Source: Nocardia mexicana NBRC 108244 (lineage in GTDB: Bacteria > Actinomycetota > Actinomycetes > Mycobacteriales > Mycobacteriaceae). Taken from it: DNA of 64,000 nucleotides. Of this stretch, positions 1 through 8,646 are shown one piece after another. Both the position numbers and the translations under genes were made by a program. Under the pieces are notes generated by a model. The model ran no database searches. It was not told the origin of the DNA and saw only the letters and a program-made list of their open reading frames with translations. The stretch is from positions 101,848-165,847 of the forward strand of contig NZ_BDBV01000003.1 in NCBI RefSeq assembly GCF_001613165.1. Reading direction: 5' to 3'. Position 1 is the stretch's first letter; each line of letters opens with the position of its first letter.

Positions 1-562
1 AGCACTCGTCGGAGGCGACGATCGCGCCGCGCTCGCGGGCGAAGGCCACCACCTTGCGCAGATGATCCACGCCCAGCACCCGGCCGGTCGGGTTGGACGG
101 CGAGTTCAGGTAGATCAGCGCCGGCGCCTGCGGGCCCAGCTGGGTGAGACCGTCGGCGCGGGCGATGCGGGTGCCCGCCAGCAGTGCCCCGACCTCGTAG
201 GTCGGGTACGCCACCTCGGGAATCACCACCAGATCGTCGGCGGCCAGGCCGAGCAGCCGCGGCAGCCCGGCGATGAGTTCCTTGGTACCGACCGCGGGCA
301 GCACCGCCTCCGGCGCGATACCGGTGATCCCGAAGCGCCGCTTCAGCGCGTCGACCGCGGCCGTGCGCAGCTGCGGCGTGCCGTGCGTCGTCGGATACCC
401 GGGCACCTCCGCCACCGAGGCGAGCGCCGCCCGGATCAGCGGATCGACCGGGTCGACCGGCGTGCCCACCGAGAGATCCACGAGGCCGCCCGGATGGGCC
501 GCCGCCCGCTGTTTGGCGGAAGCGATGGTGTCCCAAGGGAAATCGGGGAGCAGACTGCTCAC
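1..562 (-). CDS. dapC: N-succinyldiaminopimelate aminotransferase (N-terminal half, cut by window edge)
   Basis: PLP-dependent fold-type I aminotransferase of the DapC branch, which transaminates N-succinyl-2-amino-6-oxopimelate in lysine and diaminopimelate (cell wall) synthesis. I translated it from the complement: 187 residues from a GTG at 562 run off the left edge. Visible landmarks are SVGTPVDPVDP near residue 31, the substrate/PLP loop YLNSPSNPTGRV at 151-162, and SDEC at 184-187, whose Asp should bind the pyridine nitrogen. The Schiff-base lysine lies outside the window. It starts 26 nt after fdxC on the same strand, the same pairing as M. tuberculosis Rv1177-Rv1178, so the two probably share a transcript. 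A related aminotransferase subfamily is possible, but the fdxC neighbour supports DapC. Confidence 0.85.
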   Translation of the reverse strand, partial: MSSLLPDFPWDTIASAKQRAAAHPGGLVDLSVGTPVDPVDPLIRAALASVAEVPGYPTTHGTPQLRTAAVDALKRRFGITGIAPEAVLPAVGTKELIAGLPRLLGLAADDLVVIPEVAYPTYEVGALLAGTRIARADGLTQLGPQAPALIYLNSPSNPTGRVLGVDHLRKVVAFARERGAIVASDEC

Positions 563-588
563 CGGTGTTCTACTGCGGGACAACGTCG

Positions 589-921
589 TTACTCGTCGTT
601 CGCCATCGGCGGAAGCTCCTTGATGAGCGGCGGGTCGTAGGTGAGCGCACCGACCTTGGTGGCGCCACCGGGCGAGCCCAGGCCCTCCATCTCGAAGAAG
701 TCCACGTTGGCGTTGACGTACCCACTCCACTGGTCCGGGGTGTCGTCTTCGTAGAAGATCGCCTCCACCGGACACACCGGCTCACATGCACCACAGTCCA
801 CGCACTCGTCCGGATGGATGTACAGCATGCGGCCACCCTCGTAGATGCAATCTACGGGGCACTCCTCGATGCACGCCTTGTCCTTCACGTCAACGCACGG
901 TTCAGCGATGATGTACGTCAC
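589..921 (-). CDS. fdxC: Seven-iron ferredoxin (3Fe-4S plus 4Fe-4S)
   Basis: Small soluble electron carrier of 110 residues. The cluster motifs are complete: C9, C17 and C50 should hold the 3Fe-4S cluster, and C21, C40, C43 and C46 the 4Fe-4S cluster; C25 is extra. The ligand assignment is by comparison with Azotobacter ferredoxin I. The second free Cys of that protein (position 11) is Val12 here. The C-terminal half is the acidic FdxA/FdxC-type tail. The GTG start at 921 is preceded by AGGAG at a good distance. It is the first gene of a probable operon with dapC. Actinobacterial ferredoxins of this type feed electrons to P450s and other oxidoreductases; the actual partner cannot be told from here. 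Confidence 0.93.
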   Translation of the reverse strand: MTYIIAEPCVDVKDKACIEECPVDCIYEGGRMLYIHPDECVDCGACEPVCPVEAIFYEDDTPDQWSGYVNANVDFFEMEGLGSPGGATKVGALTYDPPLIKELPPMANDE

Positions 922-1076
922 TGCCGCTCTCCTAGTCTGTTCTTGCCCGCGGGAGGTTTCCGCCCGCGCAACAGTATCCGGCGGCCCTACGTTACTACTG
1001 GCCAGCCTTGCCTAACTTCGTCCGGCCCTCGTTGGCCGGAGGTAAGCCGCAACGCTGGTAGATGCGTTGCCGCCCA

Positions 1077-1550
1077 TCACGAATCCCGTTCGCGGGAATC
1101 GGTTTCCGCCGAATCGGTCAACAACCGCAGCAGGTCGCGCAATTCCCGCTGCTGGGTGGTGCTCAACGAGGTCAGCGGTGATCCCGTGCCGAGCCTGGCC
1201 AGTACGGCCGCGCGACTGTCGTGCCCGGCGGCGGTGAGTTCGATCCGTTTGGCCCGCCGATCGGTCGGATGCGGCTTGCGTTCCACCAGGCCCTGCGCCT
1301 CCAGCCTATCGAGCACGAAGGTGGCATTCGAGGGCTCGCACGACATCCGGGCCGCCAACTCCCGGGCGGTGATCGGCTCCGACAGCTCCCGCAGCGCGAC
1401 GACCTGCGACGACGTCAGCCCCAGCTGCTCGGCGACGCGGCGCACGTGCACCTCCAGGCGGTGCGTGAACGAGTGCACCAGTTTGCACACGTCGCGATCC
1501 ACCTCGGTCTCCACCGGGAAGTTCGCCACAGGATCGGGGCGCCGGGTCAT
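1077..1550 (-). CDS. MarR-family transcriptional regulator
   Basis: Winged-helix repressor of 157 residues. The N-terminal helix is followed by the recognition region (LTSSQVVALREL, then ITARELAARMSCEPSNATFV) and the wing with the typical DRRAKRIELTAAG stretch around residues 105-117. It is divergent from an MFS exporter gene, with only 80 bp between the starts. That spacer is AT-rich and contains a 23 bp imperfect palindrome, the usual layout in which a MarR protein represses itself and an efflux pump until a phenolic or drug-like ligand is bound. The ligand is unknown. The start at 1550 has no clear Shine-Dalgarno sequence, so leaderless translation is possible. Confidence 0.9.
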   Translation of the reverse strand: MTRRPDPVANFPVETEVDRDVCKLVHSFTHRLEVHVRRVAEQLGLTSSQVVALRELSEPITARELAARMSCEPSNATFVLDRLEAQGLVERKPHPTDRRAKRIELTAAGHDSRAAVLARLGTGSPLTSLSTTQQRELRDLLRLLTDSAETDSRERDS

Positions 1551-1572
1551 GCGGTCGAGTCTAGCGATGATG

Positions 1573-1613
1573 ATTCGAGCTGTGATAGTTATAGTTCGTA
1601 TTATTCGAGCTGT
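1573..1613. promoter_or_regulatory. Probable MarR operator between divergent genes
   Basis: An AT-rich island in a GC-rich genome. ATTCGAGCTGT occurs twice as a direct repeat (1573-1583 and 1603-1613). Positions 1591-1613 form an imperfect palindrome with 11-nt half-sites and three mismatches per side. It lies between the start of the MarR gene (1550) and the start of the transporter (1631), where it would overlap both promoters. The repeat is seen in the sequence; its use by MarR is inferred. Confidence 0.5.
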
Positions 1614-1630
1614 AACTACTTGGAGCGGTG

Positions 1631-2788
1631 ATGCGACTCCCTGTCCTGTCTCTGATGCTGGTCGTATTCGGCCTCACCACCGGCGAATTCGCGATCGCCG
1701 GGATCCTGCCGGAGGTGGCCCCGGATCTCGCGGTGCCCGTCTCGTCGGCGGGCCAGCTGGTCACCGCCTACGCCCTGGGGATGATCGTGGGCGGTCCGGT
1801 GGTCACGGTGCTGACCGCGCGGGTGCCGCGGCGTCGGCTGATCATCGGCCTCGTCGGGTTCGCGGTCCTGGCCAATCTGGCCTCGGCACTCGCGCCGGGC
1901 TACCCGATCCTGCTGGTCACCCGGTTCGCCGCCGGACTCATCGTGGCGACGTTCTTCGCGCTCGCGATCGCGACGGTGGTGGCGACGGCGCCCGAGGGCA
2001 GGGCCGCCTCGGCCATCGCGCAGGTGGCCCTCGGCATGAACCTCGGCATCGTCCTCGGTACCCCGATCGGCACCTTCGTCGGTCAGCACCTGGGCTGGCG
2101 GGTGACCTTCGCCGCCGTCGCCGCGCTCGCCGGGCTCGGATTGCTGATGGTGCTGCGGTTCGTCACCGAACTTCCCCCCGCCGCAACGGGTTCCGTATTG
2201 GGTGAGCTGCGGGTGCTGGCGGATCGGCGGCTACTGCTGGCCATCGCCCTGACCGCCGTCGGCAGTGTCGGCGTGGTCGGCGTCTTCACCTACATCGCGC
2301 CGCTGCTCACCGATGTCGCGGGATTCGGCGCGGCGACCGTGCCCGCGCTGCTGCTGGTCTACGGCGCCGGCGCGGTGGTCGGTAACCAGCTCGGCGGGTG
2401 GCTGGCCGATCGCGCCCTGCTGCCCGCCCTGATCGGCTTGCTCACCGCCCTGGCGGCGGCGCTGGCGCTGTTCTGGATCGGTGGCGAGATTCCCGCGGCC
2501 GCGGCGGTTCTCGTATTCCTGCTGGGCGCACTGGCGTTCGCGGTCATCCCCGGCATGCAGACCCGCGTGATCACCGCCGCCGCGGCCGCCCCGACCCTGG
2601 GTATCGCGATCAACGCCGCGGGCTACCAGGTGGCGGCGGCCATCGCAGGCAAGCTCGGCGGCTGGGTCATCGCCGACGGCCCCGGCCTGCACGCCCTGCC
2701 CTTGATCAGCGCAGCCCTCACCCTGATCGGGGTGATCCTCGCCGGGCACATGCTGCGCCAGGACCGCCGGTCACCCGTCCCTGCCTGA
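1631..2788 (+). CDS. MFS drug-efflux-type transporter (DHA1 family)
   Basis: Polytopic inner-membrane protein of 385 residues with about twelve hydrophobic segments. It resembles the AraJ/PbuE/Cmx-like DHA1 branch: the opening SLMLVVFGLTTGEFAIAGIL and the loop-2 region (VVTVLTARVPRRRLIIG) are typical. A proton-driven exporter of drugs, nucleosides or sugars is expected; the substrate cannot be read. The ATG at 1631 is chosen over the GTG at 1628 because GGAG lies at 1622-1625. Its divergent MarR neighbour and shared operator suggest ligand-induced efflux. The 3' end converges with an Uma2-family gene across a terminator hairpin. Confidence 0.88.
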   Translation: MRLPVLSLMLVVFGLTTGEFAIAGILPEVAPDLAVPVSSAGQLVTAYALGMIVGGPVVTVLTARVPRRRLIIGLVGFAVLANLASALAPGYPILLVTRFAAGLIVATFFALAIATVVATAPEGRAASAIAQVALGMNLGIVLGTPIGTFVGQHLGWRVTFAAVAALAGLGLLMVLRFVTELPPAATGSVLGELRVLADRRLLLAIALTAVGSVGVVGVFTYIAPLLTDVAGFGAATVPALLLVYGAGAVVGNQLGGWLADRALLPALIGLLTALAAALALFWIGGEIPAAAAVLVFLLGALAFAVIPGMQTRVITAAAAAPTLGIAINAAGYQVAAAIAGKLGGWVIADGPGLHALPLISAALTLIGVILAGHMLRQDRRSPVPA

Positions 2789-2800
2789 GCCACCGAGCCG

Positions 2801-2829
2801 GATCGCCCCCTCACACCCGCGGGGCGATC
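2801..2829. terminator. Hairpin between convergent genes
   Basis: GATCGCCCC and GGGGCGATC form a perfect 9 bp stem with an 11 nt loop, just after the transporter stop codon. The right arm lies inside the last codons of the convergent Uma2 gene. There is no T-tract, so a bidirectional attenuating role is plausible rather than proven. Confidence 0.4.
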
Positions 2830-3425
2830 TCCAGATCAGCCCAAAGCAATTGCAGTGGAAACGGATCGGAGACGGTCACGGCAACCGGGCCCATATCGCG
2901 ATGCGACGTCCCGATATGGGCATACGGGCCGGTTCGGTCCGACAGCGCATAGCGCTCGATCGTCAACGCACCAATCTTGTCGAACGTCACCAACCAGTAG
3001 TGCGGTATACCGGCGTCCGCGTAGTCACTCATCTTGTGGACACGATCTCGACGCTCCGACCACGTGGACAACACCTCCGCGACGACCAAGCAGTGCTGCG
3101 CCGCCAGCTGCTCGTAGTCAGGCAGACATCGATGCAGCACCGCATCCGGCTTGCGTGCGGTCGGTGGCACCTCCCAGAGCAACACGTCGACCTCGGTGTT
3201 GGTCTCGTAGCAGGACCCGTCGCTGCGACGCATCTCCTCGACAGCGGCCCGTTCCAAGGCCATCGAGAGCCGCGTGCCCACCTTCTGATGATCGCGGCCG
3301 CGCTGCTCGCGTGGCACGACATAGCCGTCGACGATTTCCAGCCCTCGTCGGAGATCCTCGTCGATATCGAGGAACTCTTCCCAGGTCAAGGGATCGTGCT
3401 GCGGGTCCGGCCAGCTCACGGTCAC
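2811..3425 (-). CDS. Uma2-family (DUF820) putative endonuclease
   Basis: Restriction-endonuclease-like fold protein of 204 residues. It begins with the family signature LTWEEFLDIDEDLRRGLEIVDGYVV split across residues 13-37. The PD-(D/E)xK elements are RKPDAVL (Asp near residue 93) and VVAEVLSTWSERRDR with the acidic residue and downstream K in VHKMSDYADAGIPHYWLV. These proteins are abundant in actinobacteria and cyanobacteria as stand-alone copies of unknown target. It lies 19 nt after fbiC on the same strand and could be co-transcribed with it, although no functional link to F420 is known. It starts at GTG 3425 with a weak ribosome site. Confidence 0.85.
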   Translation of the reverse strand: MTVSWPDPQHDPLTWEEFLDIDEDLRRGLEIVDGYVVPREQRGRDHQKVGTRLSMALERAAVEEMRRSDGSCYETNTEVDVLLWEVPPTARKPDAVLHRCLPDYEQLAAQHCLVVAEVLSTWSERRDRVHKMSDYADAGIPHYWLVTFDKIGALTIERYALSDRTGPYAHIGTSHRDMGPVAVTVSDPFPLQLLWADLEIAPRV

Positions 3426-3444
3426 GTCATGATCGTAGCCGGGT

Positions 3445-6048
3445 TCACCCCACCTGCAGGGACAGTGCGGGGGCGCGGTGGGGTGGGGTGCCGTAGGTGG
3501 TGGTGCGCTCGCGGACCGGGCGGCCGATGCCGGTGGCGATTTCCGTCAGCTCCGCAACGGTTTTCGCGGAGCCGTGCTCGGAGCCCGCCATGCGGGAGAT
3601 GGTCTCCTCCATGAGCGTGCCGCCGAGGTCGTTGGCGCCGCCGTTGAGCATCACCTGGGTTCCCTTGGTGCCCAGCTTGACCCAGCTGGTCTGGATGTTG
3701 TCGATGCGGCCGTGCAGCATGATGCGGGCCAGGGCGTGGGCGGCGCGGTTGTCCCGGATCGTGGGCCCCGGCCGGGACGCGCCCGCCAGGTACAGCGGCG
3801 CGCTCTGGTGAACGAACGGCAGCAGCACGAATTCGGTGAAACCGCCCGTCTCGTCCTGGATTCCGCGCAGCACCCGCAGATGCCCGACCCAGTGCCGGGG
3901 GCTGTCGACATGCCCGTACATCATCGTGGAGCTGGAGCGGATGCCCAGCTTGTGCGCGGTGGTGACGACATCGATCCAGGCGGAGGCGGGGAGCTTGCCC
4001 TTGGTCAGCACCCAGCGCACCTCGTCGTCGAGGATCTCCGCGGCCGTGCCCGGAATCGTGTCCAGCCCAGCCTCTTTCAGCGCCGCCAGCCAGTCGTGGA
4101 CGCTCTGTCCGCCGCGCGAGGCGCCGTTCACGATCTCCATCGGGCTGAACGCGTGCACATGCATCGACGGCACCCGCCGCTTCACCGCCCGCACCAGATC
4201 CGCGTAGCCGGTCACCGGCAGATCCGGGTCGATGCCGCCCTGCATGCACACCTCGGTCGCGCCGTCGACATGCGCCTCCCAGGCCCGGTCGGCGACCTCC
4301 TCGGCACTCAGCTTGAACGCGTCGGCATCGCCCTTGCGCTGGGCGAACGCGCAGAACCGGCACCCGGTGTAGCAGATATTGGTGAAGTTGATATTGCGGT
4401 TGACGATGTAGGTGACATCGTCGCCGTTGGTGTCGCGGCGCAGCTGATCGGCCAGCGCGGCGATCGCGTCCAGCTCGGCCCCCTCGGCGGTGGCCAGCGC
4501 CAGATACTGATCGTCGGACAGCCCCGCCGGATCGCGCTCGGCCTCCCGCAGTGCCGCCAGCACGTCGGCGTCGAACCGCTCCGGTGCGGTGGCGGCCAAT
4601 TCGCGGACCTGCTCGCGGATGGTCTCCCAGTCGCCGAACGCGCCGACCACGTCGTCGCCGCCGAGCCCGGCGTCGCTGCGCGCCTCGGTGTTGCGGCCGT
4701 CGGTATCGATCGCGGTGTTCAGGTCGACCCGGCCCGCGGACTCCCACGATTCGTCCGGCTCCTGCCAGGGCAGTCCCTGCGGAATCGCGTCCGGATTCGC
4801 CAGCCCCGTGCTCAGATCGGAGAGCGCGGCGACATGGGCGCCGATGCGCGGATCCACCCACGGATTCCCGGCCCGCACATAGCGCGGATGGGCGGAGGTG
4901 CGCTCGGCCAGCCGGTACCCGGCCGCCTCGGTCATCTCGACGAGGGTGTCCAGATTCGGCCACGGCCGTTCGGGATTCACGTGATCGGGGGTCACCGGCG
5001 AGACGCCGCCCCAGTCGTCGATACCGGCCTCGATCAGCGCCTGGCACTCCGCCTGCGACACCAGATTCGGCGGCGCCTGCACGGCCACGTCCGGCGGTAG
5101 CAGCAGCCGCGAGACCGCGATCGTGGCGAGGAATTCCTCGATGTCGGCGTCGGGGGTGTCGCGCATCGCGGTGTCGTCCTTGGCGCGGAAGTTCTGCACG
5201 ATCACCTCCTGCACATGCCCGAACGCCTTGTGCTGCTTGCGGATCGCCATGATCGACTCGGCGCGCTCGTGCAGCGTCTCGCCGATGCCCACCAGGATGC
5301 CGGTGGTGAACGGCACCGACAGCCGGCCGGCGTCGGTGATCGCGCGCAGCCGCACCTCCGGATCCTTGTCGGGGCTGCCGTAGTGGCAGTTGCCCTTCTC
5401 GGTGAACAGCCGGGCGGCGGTGGTCTCCAGCATCAGGCCCATGGACTGGCTGACCGGCTTGAGGCGGGAGATCTCCTCCCACGACATGACCCCGGGGTTG
5501 ATGTGCGGCAGCAGCCCGGTCTCCTCGAGCACCATGATCGAGACGGCCCGCAGGTAGTCCAGGGTCGAGTCGTAGCCGTGCTCGTCGAGCCACTGCGCCG
5601 CCTCCGGCCAGCGGTCCTCGGGGCGGTCACCGAGGGTGAACAGCGCCTCCTTGCAGCCGAGCGCCGCGCCGCGGCGGGCGATATCGAGCACCTCGTCGGG
5701 TTCCAGGTACATGCCCCGGCCCTCGGCCCGCAGCTTGCCGGGAACCGTCACGAACGTGCAGTAGTGGCACTTGTCGCGACACAGGTGCGTCAGCGGGATG
5801 AAGACGTTCTTGGAGTACGTGATGGTCTTCGGTCGGCCCGCCGACTCCATGGCGGCGTCGCGCACCCTGGAGGCGCTGCGGCTCAGCTCCACCAGGTCGT
5901 CGCCGCGGGCGTGCAGCAGGACGGCGGCCTCGTCGACGTTCAACGTCACTCCGTCGCGGGCCCGCCGCAACGCCCGGCGCATCGCCGAGGCGGTCGGGGG
6001 TGCGGGCGGGATGCCAGGGTTCGGTAGATCCGTCACGCCCTCGATCAT
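3445..6048 (-). CDS. fbiC: FO synthase, bifunctional CofG-CofH radical SAM enzyme
   Basis: Makes 7,8-didemethyl-8-hydroxy-5-deazariboflavin (FO), the chromophore of coenzyme F420, from tyrosine and a ribityl-diaminouracil. At 867 residues it is the full-length actinobacterial fusion. The CofG half has the radical SAM cluster motif C90-x3-C94-x2-C97 in the order CRDKCHYC, and the CofH half has C559, C563 and C566 (CYTGCRFC). An acidic linker at about 420-480 joins them. The CofH substrate region ([14 protein letters not shown]) is intact. F420 serves nitroreductases and other deazaflavin enzymes. The gene sits in the mshB-fbiC-fdxC neighbourhood seen in mycobacteria. It is transcribed away from the PH-domain genes, with a 222 bp spacer upstream. 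Confidence 0.97.
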   Translation of the reverse strand: MIEGVTDLPNPGIPPAPPTASAMRRALRRARDGVTLNVDEAAVLLHARGDDLVELSRSASRVRDAAMESAGRPKTITYSKNVFIPLTHLCRDKCHYCTFVTVPGKLRAEGRGMYLEPDEVLDIARRGAALGCKEALFTLGDRPEDRWPEAAQWLDEHGYDSTLDYLRAVSIMVLEETGLLPHINPGVMSWEEISRLKPVSQSMGLMLETTAARLFTEKGNCHYGSPDKDPEVRLRAITDAGRLSVPFTTGILVGIGETLHERAESIMAIRKQHKAFGHVQEVIVQNFRAKDDTAMRDTPDADIEEFLATIAVSRLLLPPDVAVQAPPNLVSQAECQALIEAGIDDWGGVSPVTPDHVNPERPWPNLDTLVEMTEAAGYRLAERTSAHPRYVRAGNPWVDPRIGAHVAALSDLSTGLANPDAIPQGLPWQEPDESWESAGRVDLNTAIDTDGRNTEARSDAGLGGDDVVGAFGDWETIREQVRELAATAPERFDADVLAALREAERDPAGLSDDQYLALATAEGAELDAIAALADQLRRDTNGDDVTYIVNRNINFTNICYTGCRFCAFAQRKGDADAFKLSAEEVADRAWEAHVDGATEVCMQGGIDPDLPVTGYADLVRAVKRRVPSMHVHAFSPMEIVNGASRGGQSVHDWLAALKEAGLDTIPGTAAEILDDEVRWVLTKGKLPASAWIDVVTTAHKLGIRSSSTMMYGHVDSPRHWVGHLRVLRGIQDETGGFTEFVLLPFVHQSAPLYLAGASRPGPTIRDNRAAHALARIMLHGRIDNIQTSWVKLGTKGTQVMLNGGANDLGGTLMEETISRMAGSEHGSAKTVAELTEIATGIGRPVRERTTTYGTPPHRAPALSLQVG

Positions 6049-6270
6049 GCGCCAACCATCCGAGTGTTCTCCCTCCGGTGCCTGTGACGTGAGACAACCC
6101 GGCGTTGCGGCGGCCTATTCCAGCTTCGGCAAACCCGTGCCGAAATGCCTGCCGCACAGCATCATCCTCCGGCGGGTCAGGCGGCGGAACCCCGCCGCCG
6201 GGGTGGGCCGCACGGTGTCGGCGGCGCGCGCACCGGCCGCGGAACGCGCGTCCATGGAACCATGGCGTGC

Positions 6271-6801
6271 ATGGCACATCCCGACGACCGGGCCCAGGTC
6301 ACCGCGACGCCCGGGCGCAGCATTCTGGCCGAACCGGCCTGGCGGCCCAGCCCGCGCGCGAAACTGCTGTGGGCGCTGGGACCCGCCGTCGGGTGGGCGA
6401 TCGTGCTGATCGGCGAGCTGGTGTGGATCGCGGTGGACGGCGCGCATCGGCCCGCCCAGCTGGCCGCCGTGGCGGCGACGCTGGTGGTGGCGGTGTTCAC
6501 CGTGGCGGTGGTGCCGCTGTGGCGGTACGCGGTGCACCGGTGGGAGGTGACCGACGAGGCGGTCTACACCCGCACCGGCTGGATCACGCAGGAGAGCCGG
6601 GTGGCTCCCATTACGCGGGTGCAGACCGTCGACACCCAGCGCGGGCCGCTGGAGCGGATGCTGGGGCTCGCCACGGTCACGGTGACCACGGCCTCCTCGG
6701 CGGGGGCGGTGCAGATCAGCGCCTTGGACCTGCCCGTCGCCGAGCAGACGGTCACCCGGCTGACGGAAATCGCGGCGCTGCACCGGGGGGACGCGACATG
6801 A
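6271..6801 (+). CDS. Membrane protein with one bacterial PH (bPH2/DUF304) domain, YdbS-like
   Basis: A 176-residue protein. Two membrane segments at about 33-55 and 62-83 are followed by a bPH2 domain beginning WEVTDEAVYTRTGWITQESR (91-110), with the typical VAPITRVQTVDTQRGPLERMLGLATVTV region after it. The next gene encodes a larger protein with three such domains, the same pairing as Bacillus YdbS-YdbT. Members affect membrane stress and antimicrobial sensitivity, but the mechanism is unclear. I chose ATG 6271; ATG 6262 is three codons earlier and equally possible. Longer versions only add unconserved sequence. There is a 28 nt gap to the next gene. Confidence 0.85.
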   Translation: MAHPDDRAQVTATPGRSILAEPAWRPSPRAKLLWALGPAVGWAIVLIGELVWIAVDGAHRPAQLAAVAATLVVAVFTVAVVPLWRYAVHRWEVTDEAVYTRTGWITQESRVAPITRVQTVDTQRGPLERMLGLATVTVTTASSAGAVQISALDLPVAEQTVTRLTEIAALHRGDAT

Positions 6802-6829
6802 CGCCACCGACTCACAGCGAGGTGCAGTC

Positions 6830-8455
6830 GTGAGCGAACCACCGCACTCCGGACATATCGCCCCGCAGGACGCCGCACACACCTCCTGGCAGCGGCTGGA
6901 CAAGCGAATGCTGCTGGTGCATCCGGTGCGGGAGGTGGTCCGGTACATCCCGGTGCTGATCGTGTCCGTGGTCGTGGGCACCCGCAACGACAATCCGGGG
7001 TGGGGTCTGCTCGCCCTGGCCGTCATCGTCGGATTCGCGGTGCTGCGGTGGTTCACCACGACCTACCGCATCGGCGCGGACAATGTCGAACTCCGCACGG
7101 GGCTGCTGCAGCGCAAGCGGCTGGCGGTGCCGCGGTCTCGGATCCGCTCGGTGGATATCGAGGCCGATCCGCTGCACCGCGGGCTGGGGCTGGCGGTGCT
7201 GACCATCGGGACCGGGCAGCAGGTGGGCAAGGACGAGCAGTTCAAGCTCGACGCCCTCGACGCCCGGCTGGTGCCGGGCCTGCGGGCGGAACTGCTGGCG
7301 CATCTTAACAAGGTGGAAGCCGTTGGTGGACAAGCCGATTCGCCCGTCGGTGAATCGGCGGCGAGTACCCCCGGCTCCGCCGCACCCGCACCGGAGGCGA
7401 TGGATGCGCGCCGCGAAGGCACCGAGATCGCGCACTGGCAACCGGGCTGGGTGCGCTACGCGCCGCTGTCGCTGACCGGCTTCGCCATCGTCGCGCCGGT
7501 GGTCGGCCTGGCCTTCCAGTACGGCCTCGCCGAGGCCATCTTCCGTTCGGATGCCGTGCACAGCGTGGAGGGCCGCGGCGCCTGGTTCCTCACCGCCGTG
7601 GTGGTGGCGTTGGTCGCCGCCGTGGTGGCGATCGTCAGCCTCGCCGGGTGCGCACGGTATCTCGCAACGTATTTCGGCTTGCGCGTGCTCGACGACGGCC
7701 GCACCCTGCACCTGCGGCACGGCCTGTTCACCACGCGCCAGACCACCCTGGATCTGGCCCGCCTGCGCGGCGCGACGGTGAACGAACCGCTGCTGCTGCG
7801 GCTGGCGGGCGGCGCCGAACTCGAGGCGATCATGACCGGCACCAGCCCCCGGCAGAAGATCCTGCCGCAGGCCCCGCGTGCCGCCGTCGACCGCACGCTC
7901 GGCCACCTGCTCGCGAGCCGTCCCGCCGATCGATCCGATTCCACGCGACCCACCGGTCCGGGGACTGCGGAATCGGCTGCACCGGCGACGATTTCGCTGA
8001 TTCCGCACGGCCCTCGAGCCCGGCGGCGGCGCTACACCCGCGCGCTGACACCGGTGCTGGTGGCGGCCATGGTGGTTGCCGCGGGAACGGTTGCGGGGCT
8101 CGGTGTTCCGCCGTGGGTGTGGATCGTGCTGGCCGTGATCGCCCTGGCGGCAACGGCTTTGGCCCACGACCGCTACCGGGGGCTCGGTCACGCCGTGCTG
8201 CCCGGCACCGGCGACCGGCCCACCTGGCTGATCACCCGCAGCGGTTCCCTGGACCGCGACCGCGACTGCCTCGAGGCCCCCGGCATCATCGGATGGACCG
8301 TCCGCCAGACCTTCTTCCAGCGCCGCGCCGGAGTAGCCACCCTCGTCGCCGCCTCGGCCGCCGGAAAGAAGCGCTACCACGTGGTGGACATCCCCATAGA
8401 CGAAGCGTGGGCACTGATCGAGGCAGTGACACCGGGCCAGTCCGGCCCCCGCTAG
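6830..8455 (+). CDS. Membrane protein with repeated bacterial PH (DUF304) domains, YdbT-like
   Basis: A 541-residue integral membrane protein. Three units of membrane pair plus bPH2 domain can be followed: the first has TYRIGADNVELRTGLLQRKR near residues 77-96; the second FGLRVLDDGRTLHLRHGLF near 280; the third (WLITRSGSLDRDRDCLEAPG) is near the C-terminus. Membrane segments flank each unit. An Ala/Pro/Ser-rich linker separates units 1 and 2, and another Ser/Thr-rich linker follows unit 2. It starts at GTG 6830 with GAGG just upstream, downstream of the single-domain partner. They probably form one complex at the membrane. Function is known only by family association. Confidence 0.85.
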   Translation: MSEPPHSGHIAPQDAAHTSWQRLDKRMLLVHPVREVVRYIPVLIVSVVVGTRNDNPGWGLLALAVIVGFAVLRWFTTTYRIGADNVELRTGLLQRKRLAVPRSRIRSVDIEADPLHRGLGLAVLTIGTGQQVGKDEQFKLDALDARLVPGLRAELLAHLNKVEAVGGQADSPVGESAASTPGSAAPAPEAMDARREGTEIAHWQPGWVRYAPLSLTGFAIVAPVVGLAFQYGLAEAIFRSDAVHSVEGRGAWFLTAVVVALVAAVVAIVSLAGCARYLATYFGLRVLDDGRTLHLRHGLFTTRQTTLDLARLRGATVNEPLLLRLAGGAELEAIMTGTSPRQKILPQAPRAAVDRTLGHLLASRPADRSDSTRPTGPGTAESAAPATISLIPHGPRARRRRYTRALTPVLVAAMVVAAGTVAGLGVPPWVWIVLAVIALAATALAHDRYRGLGHAVLPGTGDRPTWLITRSGSLDRDRDCLEAPGIIGWTVRQTFFQRRAGVATLVAASAAGKKRYHVVDIPIDEAWALIEAVTPGQSGPR

Positions 8456-8646
8456 CCGCGTCGCCCCGGCGGGCATCGGACGAGGGAGAGGGGTCGGGCC
8501 GACTCCACTCATTCACCGCTTGTTCGACAATCGTTCGCCCGCACCGACATTCCGTTCATCTCACCGTGATGCCGTCGTTGTCTTCGGGTCAATCGACAGT
8601 TATCTCATGGGGTGTCCAGATAATTAGCCGACGGAAGAGGTTGATC

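Noticed and set aside
997..1015. IdeR-like box upstream of fdxC
   Set aside because: TTAGGCAAGGCTGGCCAGT (minus strand) matches only 11 of 19 consensus positions as I recall them; too weak to call.
3422..5593. 723-codon open frame on the minus strand
   Set aside because: It lies inside fbiC in another frame and reads Arg/Gly/Ala-rich sequence without motifs; a typical high-GC shadow.
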